NCBI GenBank assembly: GCA_046498185.1 | Contig: JAWOBE010000070.1 | Coordinates: 1-11,227 of the forward strand | Source of the DNA: CAYXDR01 sp046498185 | GTDB taxonomy: Bacteria; Desulfobacterota; DSM-4660; Desulfatiglandales; Desulfatiglandaceae | DNA: 11,227 nt | Reading direction: 5' to 3' | Shown: positions 6,547 through 11,227 of the stretch, piece after piece | Numbering within the stretch: the first letter of the stretch is position 1 | How the letters are laid out: every line of letters starts with the position of its first letter | Notes under the pieces: generated by a model | Told to the model about the DNA's origin: nothing | Seen by the model: only the letters and a program-made list of their open reading frames with translations | Database searches by the model: none | Position numbers and translations under genes: made by a program

Positions 6547-7191
6547 TCAGTCTTCAGCTGATTCGTCCCCGGTATCTTCTCCTTCATGTTCCTCTTCTGC
6601 CTCTTCGGCCTCTGGTTCAGCCTCTATTGAAGGAGCCGCAATGGTCGCGACGGCCAGATCTTCCTCTTCCTGGACTGTAAGCCCGGACGGAAGCGGAATG
6701 TCCTTTATATGAAGGCTGTCACCGATGCCCATATCGGAGACGTCGACTGAAATCTTGTCTACAAGTTTGTCCGGAAGACATGAAACCGTGAGGTAACGTC
6801 TGATGTTTTCTAGAATTCCGCCCTCTTCGACTCCTGCAGGAGTGCCGGTAAGCTCGATAGGTATCTCGAGCGTGATCTCTTCGTCCATTGCTATTTCATG
6901 AAAATCCGCATGCCGGAAAAACTGTTTTACAGGATCTATTTGCAACTCTTTCAAAATAACGGTGTGTCGATCCGCATTATTTTCTCGTTGCACCTGGATA
7001 TCTATAAGAGAAGATTCCCCCGCTCCCTGTCTTAAAAGCCGCTCGAGGCTCACGGTATCCACAGCCAACATAATCGGTTCATTTTTTCGACCGTATAGAA
7101 CCGCCGGAATCCTGCCTTCTCTTCTTAATTTCCTGGCCGCTCCTTTTCCGGTCGTTTTGCGGACATCGGCGGCTATAGTATAATTACTCAT
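6547..7191 (-). CDS. rplY: 50S ribosomal protein L25, long form with Ctc-type C-terminal domain
   Basis: L25 binds 5S rRNA in the large subunit. The 214-residue product has the N-terminal 5S-binding beta-barrel domain (about 5-95: RKTTGKGAARKLRREGRIPAVLYG, then HTVILKELQIDPVK and HADFHEI), as in the 94-residue E. coli L25. It also has the extra C-terminal beta domain of the general stress protein CTC/TL5 type (about 100-190: LEIPIELTGTPAGVEEGGIL, SLHIKDIPLPSGL). It ends in a very acidic tail of about 25 residues rich in Glu and Asp. A GGAGG six bases upstream supports the ATG at 7189-7191. It sits 46 bp after prs and 30 bp before pth, the usual order. Confidence 0.96.
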   Translation of the reverse strand: MSNYTIAADVRKTTGKGAARKLRREGRIPAVLYGRKNEPIMLAVDTVSLERLLRQGAGESSLIDIQVQRENNADRHTVILKELQIDPVKQFFRHADFHEIAMDEEITLEIPIELTGTPAGVEEGGILENIRRYLTVSCLPDKLVDKISVDVSDMGIGDSLHIKDIPLPSGLTVQEEEDLAVATIAAPSIEAEPEAEEAEEEHEGEDTGDESAED

Positions 7192-7219
7192 AGGTTCCTC
7201 CCAGATATAAATCTCTCAT

Positions 7220-7237
7220 CGATTCACGCAAGAATCG
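7220..7237 (-). other. Small hairpin directly after the prs stop codon
   Basis: Perfect 6-bp inverted repeat CGATTC/GAATCG with a six-base loop, beginning at the base after the prs TAA. No T-tract follows, so it is not a terminator; it may modestly stabilise the prs 3' end or affect rplY expression. Confidence 0.35.
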
Positions 7238-8167
7238 TTAAACGAACAAAGTGCTGACCGATTGAGAATAATGAATTCTTTTTATAGTCTCACCGATGAG
7301 TTCGGCTATCGAAAGAACAACAATTTTATCGCATTGCTTGCTTTCCGCAGGAATAGTGTTCGTTACCACAAGGGTGTCTATCGGTGACTCATTTATACGT
7401 TTTATAGCCGGCCCGGAAAGCACCGGATGAGTGCAAAAAGCATGCACTGATTTAGCCCCTCTCATTTTTATTGCAAGGGCCGCCTGTGTCAAAGTCCCGG
7501 CAGTATCCACCATATCGTCCAGTATCACTGCGATTTTGCCCTCCACCTCGCCGATAATGTTCATTGCTTCAGCTATATTAGGAGCCTCGCGCCGTTTGTC
7601 GATGATGGCCAGCGAGGCATCGAGCCGTTTCGCAAACGCCCGCGCCCGCTCGACCCCACCTGCATCAGGTGATACTATCACAGTACCGGTGGAAAATCTG
7701 GGCTTAATATATTTTAATAGAACGGGCGCAGCGAACACATTGTCCACAGGGATATTGAAATACCCCTGGATCTGTCCGGCATGAAGGTCCATAGCCACGA
7801 CACGGTCCGCCCCCGCAACTGTTATCAAGTCAGCCACCAGTTTCGCGCTTATCGGCACCCTCGGCTTCACTTTCCGATCCTGACGGCCATAACCGTAATA
7901 AGGGATGACCGCGGTAATCCTTTCCGCAGAAGCACGCTTAAGTGCATCAATTATAATCAGAAGCTGCATGAGGTTATCGTTTACAGGCGTGCAGGTCGAT
8001 TGTAAAACGAAAGTATCCTGTCCCCGGATATTCTCCCCGATCTCAATCAAAACTTCCCCGTCACTAAAAGTCTTCGCTGTAATGTTGCCCGGTTGGATAC
8101 CCAGGTAATCACAAACTTGCAATGTCAAGGCGGGATTGGATGTCCCCCCGAATAATTTCATGTCCAC
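7238..8167 (-). CDS. prs: Ribose-phosphate pyrophosphokinase (PRPP synthetase)
   Basis: Makes 5-phosphoribosyl-1-pyrophosphate from ribose 5-phosphate and ATP for purine, pyrimidine, histidine, tryptophan and NAD synthesis; cytoplasmic homohexamer in the well-studied class I enzymes. The 309-residue product (E. coli 315) shows FSDGE (34-38), the RQDRK flexible-loop region (95-99), the cation-binding DLHAGQIQGYF (127-137, H129), SPDAGGVERA (166-175) and the PRPP loop LDDMVDTAGT (216-225). The longest frame starts at GTG (8165-8167), two codons before an ATG (8159-8161); either could be used, and homologues often have a few residues before MKLFxG. The nearest Shine-Dalgarno-like run, AAAGGAAAGG, is more than ten bases upstream of both. 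It follows the tRNA-Gln gene by 69 bp with no visible promoter between, so it is probably cut from a common transcript. Confidence 0.97.
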   Translation of the reverse strand: MDMKLFGGTSNPALTLQVCDYLGIQPGNITAKTFSDGEVLIEIGENIRGQDTFVLQSTCTPVNDNLMQLLIIIDALKRASAERITAVIPYYGYGRQDRKVKPRVPISAKLVADLITVAGADRVVAMDLHAGQIQGYFNIPVDNVFAAPVLLKYIKPRFSTGTVIVSPDAGGVERARAFAKRLDASLAIIDKRREAPNIAEAMNIIGEVEGKIAVILDDMVDTAGTLTQAALAIKMRGAKSVHAFCTHPVLSGPAIKRINESPIDTLVVTNTIPAESKQCDKIVVLSIAELIGETIKRIHYSQSVSTLFV

Positions 8168-8236
8168 GGCCCAGAAAACCCTTTCCTTTCGGAATTTTGA
8201 ATGCCACCCATACGAATCCGCGCGAGCACTGAAATA

Positions 8237-8311
8237 TGGCTGGGGTGGGAGGATTCGAACCTCCGAATGCGGGCTCCAAAGGCCCGTGTCTTACCGCTTG
8301 ACGACACCCCA
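8237..8311 (-). tRNA. tRNA-Gln, anticodon TTG, CCA encoded
   Basis: A complete cloverleaf reads on the minus strand from 8311. The seven-base-pair acceptor stem TGGGGTG/CACCCCA begins with a U1-A72 pair. Next come a D-arm with GTC/GAC around AAGCGGTAA, the anticodon stem CGGGC/GCCCG with loop CTTTGGA (anticodon TTG at 8277-8279), a five-base variable region CATTC, and the T-arm GGAGG/CCTCC with loop TTCGAAT. The discriminator is G73 and the gene encodes its own CCA (8237-8239). The weak first pair and G73 are typical tRNA-Gln identity features. It decodes CAA, and CAG by wobble. It lies seven bases after the ispE stop and upstream of prs, so it is probably processed from the operon transcript. 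Confidence 0.97.
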
Positions 8312-8318
8312 ACAAAAA

Positions 8319-9179
8319 TTACAAGCCCCTGACTGCAAAAACCTGCCCCAGCTCCAGGGAAGATACCACACGGGCGGCATCGTTCAAACGATCCCTGTCC
8401 TTAAACACACCAAATACACTGGGTCCGCTGCCAGACATAGACGCACCCGCAGCGCCCGCTTCAAGGAGTGCCTTCTTGATAGTGAGGATCACCGGAAAAT
8501 AAGAGGCGGTAACCTTCTCTAGATCGTTTTCCAGTAGCCGCGAGATCTCAAAGGGCTGCTTTTTCAAGTAATTTAGTATATCTTCAGTTGAAGTTGATGT
8601 CAACTCCAATTTAAAGTTACGGTATGCCCACTCCGTTGATACGCTGCAGGCGGGCTTTACGATCAGGTACCACAAACGGGGCCACAAATCCAGGGGCTCA
8701 AGTATATCACCTACACCTGTTGCAATGCACGCCTTTCGATAAAGGAAAAACGGGACATCGGCTCCCAGCTTCGCGGCGATTGCCGTCAAGCGCTGTTGCG
8801 GTAAAAGTTTTTTATGGTGATCATTAAGGGCGATCAACGTCACGGCCGCATCACTGCTCCCTCCTCCAAGCCCGGCGGCAACAGGTATAACCTTGTCTAG
8901 TGTCAGACGAATACGAGGAGTGATTCCTGCCTCCATATAAAAAGCTTCAGCGGCGCTGAACACCAAATTTCCCTCTCCGGAGGGCAAAGACAACCCTCTG
9001 CATGTAAGCTGAATTCCTGGCTCCTGCGTAGAATGCAAATGTATATAATCGTAGAGATCCACCGGAACCATCACGGAAACAAGGTTATGATAGCCATCGG
9101 ATCTTCTCCCGACTATCTTCAACATGACATTGATTTTGGCCGGGGCCTGGATACGGCGGTTGATCGATTCCAACTTCAT
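8319..9179 (-). CDS. ispE: 4-diphosphocytidyl-2-C-methyl-D-erythritol kinase
   Basis: GHMP-family kinase that phosphorylates the 2-hydroxyl of CDP-methylerythritol in the MEP isoprenoid pathway. From the chosen start the protein has 286 residues (E. coli 283). It has PAKINVML (13-20) with K15 of the active site, DGYHNL (28-33), the glycine-rich ATP loop PVAAGLGGGSSDAA (99-112), GADVPFFL (139-146) with catalytic D141, and the C-terminal GHMP motif SMSGSGPSVFGVF (247-259). The frame continues upstream to 9269, with another ATG at 9234-9236. The ATG at 9177-9179 is chosen because the protein then begins near the conserved PAKxN region as in homologues. Its ribosome binding site is poor: GGAG is 15 bases away across a run of seven C. 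It follows the DUF1844 gene and precedes tRNA-Gln by seven bases. Confidence 0.94.
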   Translation of the reverse strand: MKLESINRRIQAPAKINVMLKIVGRRSDGYHNLVSVMVPVDLYDYIHLHSTQEPGIQLTCRGLSLPSGEGNLVFSAAEAFYMEAGITPRIRLTLDKVIPVAAGLGGGSSDAAVTLIALNDHHKKLLPQQRLTAIAAKLGADVPFFLYRKACIATGVGDILEPLDLWPRLWYLIVKPACSVSTEWAYRNFKLELTSTSTEDILNYLKKQPFEISRLLENDLEKVTASYFPVILTIKKALLEAGAAGASMSGSGPSVFGVFKDRDRLNDAARVVSSLELGQVFAVRGL

Positions 9180-9269
9180 CGGGGGGGTTATATGCTCCAG
9201 ATATTGGACCGGCCCTTTTTCCGAACCGGGAAACATAATGGTTATCGTTAAAATAAAAAAGGCGAACAA

Positions 9270-9674
9270 TTATTTTGCGGCCTTGACATATCGCCACCGG
9301 AGATCGGTCAGCACTGTTTCTGTGAATTTCCGCTCTTCTTCATTTAAATTGCCTTGAGTCTTGTCTTTCAGCATCGCTATCGTATCTATGGCATGTTTCG
9401 CCAGAGGCAAATCCTGTGCACTCTCCCCGCTTTGCGGATCCGCAATTTCACCAAGGTGCAGCAAAGCCGATGAACTCAAGCTGAAAATCAAAGAGGTGAA
9501 ATTCACTTCCGGGAGAGGCGTTGAACCTCGTTCGGCCTTTTTCGAAGTCTCGTCACCTCCGGCGGAAGACTTTTCATATTTTTGCCTCGCAGCCTCCTCC
9601 TGCTCTTTCACACGCCCTTCACCGCCAAAAGCCCGCCTGTCTTTGATGACAAACCCTTTCTCTTCTTCAGCCAT
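9270..9674 (-). CDS. DUF1844 family protein of unknown function
   Basis: A 134-residue soluble protein with no signal peptide or membrane segment. The first 55 residues are charged and low in complexity (lysine, glutamate, arginine, serine), probably disordered, and start EEEKGFVIKDRRAF. The conserved domain follows: VNFTSLIFSLSSSALLHLGEI (57-77), then DLPLAKHAIDTIAMLKDKTQGNL (88-110) and EEERKFTETVLTDLRWRYV. I recognise this as the DUF1844 pattern, a short helical family seen next to ispE/prs-type genes in deltaproteobacteria; no biochemical function is established to my knowledge. The ATG is well supported by AAAGGAG seven bases upstream. It is the first gene after the promoter at 9747-9774, so it leads the operon. 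Confidence 0.8.
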   Translation of the reverse strand: MAEEEKGFVIKDRRAFGGEGRVKEQEEAARQKYEKSSAGGDETSKKAERGSTPLPEVNFTSLIFSLSSSALLHLGEIADPQSGESAQDLPLAKHAIDTIAMLKDKTQGNLNEEERKFTETVLTDLRWRYVKAAK

Positions 9675-9746
9675 ATCATTGCTCCTTTACAGATGTAAAT
9701 CAGCCGGATGCGGACCCCCGTATAATCTGCAATCGAAAACGGAAAG

Positions 9747-9774
9747 ATTTTACCATTCGCCGTTGGATTGTCAA
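9747..9774 (-). promoter_or_regulatory. Sigma70-type promoter of the DUF1844-ispE-prs operon
   Basis: On the minus strand a perfect TTGACA (9769-9774) is followed after 16 bp by TAAAAT (9747-9752), which matches five of six -10 bases and is preceded by TGG, an extended -10 element. The predicted start is near 9740, giving a leader of about 65 nt before the DUF1844 ATG. The promoter is intact although a transposase gene ends only about 95 bp upstream. Confidence 0.8.
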
Positions 9775-9842
9775 GACGGATGTAGGGAGCCTGGAACTCC
9801 GATATAAGGATCGTTCGAAGCATTCTGTTGGCGTTGTGTTTT

Positions 9843-9858
9843 CCGGGCGGGAGCCCGG
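9843..9858. other. GC-rich hairpin after the transposase gene
   Basis: Perfect 6-bp inverted repeat CCGGGC/GCCCGG around a four-base loop, ten bases after the transposase stop codon. No T-tract follows on the minus strand (AAAA does), so it is not a standard terminator. Its place at the transposase 3' end suggests it belongs to the insertion sequence end, perhaps limiting read-through into the operon promoter. Confidence 0.45.
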
Positions 9859-9868
9859 CCTGCCTGAG

Positions 9869-11227
9869 CTATGATTTGGGGCAGTACTTGGCGTATATGG
9901 AATCGCGGGTGATATCGAGTTCTTTCTCGACGTCATAAACGGGCACGTTTGCGAGGAGAAAGACTTCATGGGAAGGGAAAATCCCGAAGTGGTCGCCGAC
10001 AAATACGATGAGCTTGTTTCTGTTCATGGCCTTGAGTTTCTGTCGGTACATCTTCCATGTGCTGTGTTTGCCCCGGATCTCCAGTTTCGACTGATCCTTC
10101 TGCCATTTCAGGAAGCCTGTGGTCAGCGCTTTGATCGCCATGGTCGTGTACACCTGGACATAGACACCTTCTTTTGTTTTTTTCGGGGGGTGTTCGAGGT
10201 GCCAGTTTTGCTTCAACTCCCGGAAAAGTTTATTCTCCATGAGGCTTCGGTCATCATATCGATCGAAAGTGACGAAGGGGTCTTTTACATCGATATTTGT
10301 GACAAAGACCACCTCTTTTCCCGGCAGGGGTGTTTTGTTGTCCCATTTTTGGACCACCACCGCATTGAGAGGGATGGGCTCATAGTCTTTCTTGGTCGTC
10401 CCGTTGGCCTTGGAGCCTTGCGGGTTGAACCAATCGCAGGTCATCAGGTCAGGCACACCTACGAGAGTGGTTGTAAGCTTTTCGGTGTACCTGCTTTTGC
10501 CATAGCCGTGAGAAACTTGGGCTTCCCGGCTTACAGGAGGCAACCCCTCGGAGTCCAAAGCGAGTTGCCTGGCATCCTTTGCCGCTTCCATGTTTCTCTT
10601 GAGCGGAATGACGAACTCCAGGCCCTGTTGATCGATCTCATAGAGGACTTTGCCGTCAAGGAAGCCACGGTCGATGACCAAAGAGACGATTTTGCTCCAT
10701 GGTGCGACATTTTCCTTCGCTTGTTCAAGCACTCCAAGGATATGGAGGTTGTCGGGTTTTTGGATTTTATCGATCTTTACAGCCAGGGGAATCCCGGTCT
10801 TGATTTCATAAACGGACCAGATTTTCCACCCGTAAAGGGTGACAAGGACTTCTTTGAGTTCGCCGTTTTTCCGGTAACCCCGAGCCTTCACCCGAACCTT
10901 TTTGCTGACCGAGCCGCAGCCTGTGAACTTGTCGGTGGTCTCATACAGGGTGGCATCGCAGGCGGCGAAGATCTTTCTGGGGAAAAGGCGCTGTTTTGCC
11001 AGCTGTTTGATGCAATTATTGAACAGGTTCTCTATGCGTTTCGGTGTAATGGTGACGATATGCTTTGCTATGGTATCGACGCACAGGGGGCCTCTGATCT
11101 CCGGGGGTTGTTCTTTGCGAAGCTTGACCCCTCTGGCGCAGCTGCCTTTTCTGACCTGATAGGCGTTGAAGCCGCACATGGCCATGAGCAGTTCGTCTGA
11201 GAGCAATAAATCATCCATCTGGTCCAT
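9869..11227 (-). CDS. DDE transposase, IS4-superfamily type; may be incomplete at right edge
   Basis: Catalyses movement of an insertion sequence. At least 452 residues are visible, with an intact frame to a TAG at 9869-9871. Probable catalytic residues are D91 (FAACDATLYETTD), D186 (LVIDRGFLDGK) and E331 in RYDDRSLMENKLFRELK, where Y324-x2-R327-x3-E331 fits the YREK-type signature of IS4-like transposases. The insert between D186 and E331 is long (about 145 residues), as in families with an inserted beta domain. I cannot name the exact IS family. The first visible ATG is the last three bases of the window, so the true start may lie further right. No stop or frameshift disrupts it, so it may be active or recently acquired. 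The product ends ITRDSIYAKYCPKS. Confidence 0.88.
   Translation of the reverse strand: MDQMDDLLLSDELLMAMCGFNAYQVRKGSCARGVKLRKEQPPEIRGPLCVDTIAKHIVTITPKRIENLFNNCIKQLAKQRLFPRKIFAACDATLYETTDKFTGCGSVSKKVRVKARGYRKNGELKEVLVTLYGWKIWSVYEIKTGIPLAVKIDKIQKPDNLHILGVLEQAKENVAPWSKIVSLVIDRGFLDGKVLYEIDQQGLEFVIPLKRNMEAAKDARQLALDSEGLPPVSREAQVSHGYGKSRYTEKLTTTLVGVPDLMTCDWFNPQGSKANGTTKKDYEPIPLNAVVVQKWDNKTPLPGKEVVFVTNIDVKDPFVTFDRYDDRSLMENKLFRELKQNWHLEHPPKKTKEGVYVQVYTTMAIKALTTGFLKWQKDQSKLEIRGKHSTWKMYRQKLKAMNRNKLIVFVGDHFGIFPSHEVFLLANVPVYDVEKELDITRDSIYAKYCPKS

Larger units (their letters stand above)
9800..11227 (-). mobile_element. Insertion sequence, left end approximate, right end outside window
   Basis: The element comprises the transposase gene and a short flank. 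Its left boundary must fall between the transposase stop (9869) and the intact operon promoter (9774); the value given is a midpoint estimate. The terminal inverted repeats and target duplication cannot be identified because the other end is not in the window. Confidence 0.55.

Noticed and set aside
9721..9726. Perfect TATAAT on the plus strand
   Set aside because: No acceptable -35 box lies 15-19 bp upstream, and no plus-strand gene follows.
9968..11200. Long 410-codon open frame on the plus strand
   Set aside because: It lies wholly antisense to the transposase, which has catalytic motifs. The plus-strand product has no recognisable domain and there is no ribosome binding site.
1..11227. 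A novel multi-gene system, CRISPR array, toxin-antitoxin pair or prophage
   Set aside because: All substantial frames match known housekeeping families or a transposase; there are no spaced repeat arrays and no unassigned gene clusters.

Overview
The window looks like a conserved chromosomal housekeeping region from a deltaproteobacterium in the broad sense (Desulfobacterota/Myxococcota-type). The basis is gene content and order: DUF1844, ispE, tRNA-Gln, prs, rplY and pth are followed by a membrane pyrophosphatase, a CarD/CdnL-family transcription factor, an RluD-type pseudouridine synthase, rho, rpmE and prfA. The assignment to that group is inference from recalled gene order and protein style. 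No 16S rRNA or other phylogenetic marker was compared.

Every gene lies on the minus strand, so transcription runs from high to low coordinates. At the right edge (9869-11227) sits a DDE transposase of IS4-superfamily type, probably most of an insertion sequence whose far end is outside the window. Between it and the first host gene is a good sigma70-type promoter (9747-9774, perfect TTGACA and an extended -10). This should drive a long unit: DUF1844 protein (9270-9674), ispE (8319-9179), tRNA-Gln(TTG) (8237-8311), prs (7238-8167), rplY (6547-7191), pth (5908-6516) and hppA (3866-5908). After hppA comes a perfect 11-bp inverted repeat with no T-tract (3802-3840), then carD (3206-3685) and, directly abutting it, rluD (2213-3205). 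A second strong promoter (2181-2208), just after rluD, precedes a roughly 250-nt leader and then rho (680-1927), rpmE (364-582) and the start of prfA (1-364, running off the left edge).

Functionally most genes serve protein synthesis and RNA metabolism: tRNA-Gln, L25, L31, peptidyl-tRNA hydrolase, release factor 1, 23S rRNA pseudouridylation, Rho termination and CarD control of RNA polymerase at promoters. Two genes are metabolic: Prs makes PRPP and IspE acts in the MEP isoprenoid pathway. HppA is an ion-pumping membrane pyrophosphatase; Prs, tRNA charging and isoprenoid synthesis all release pyrophosphate that it could use. Its motifs point to the K+-dependent, probably Na+-transporting class. 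Tight junctions (TAATG at rpmE/prfA and pth/hppA; TGA directly followed by a TTG start at carD/rluD) indicate translational coupling.

I found no CRISPR array, defence system, phage genes or clearly novel multi-gene system. The least explained parts are the rho leader (promoter, near-leaderless 30-codon ORF, exact direct repeats, small hairpin), the inverted repeat between hppA and carD, and the insertion-sequence boundary beside the operon promoter. No gene-free stretch exceeds 300 bases; the longest is the rho leader region (1928-2212).
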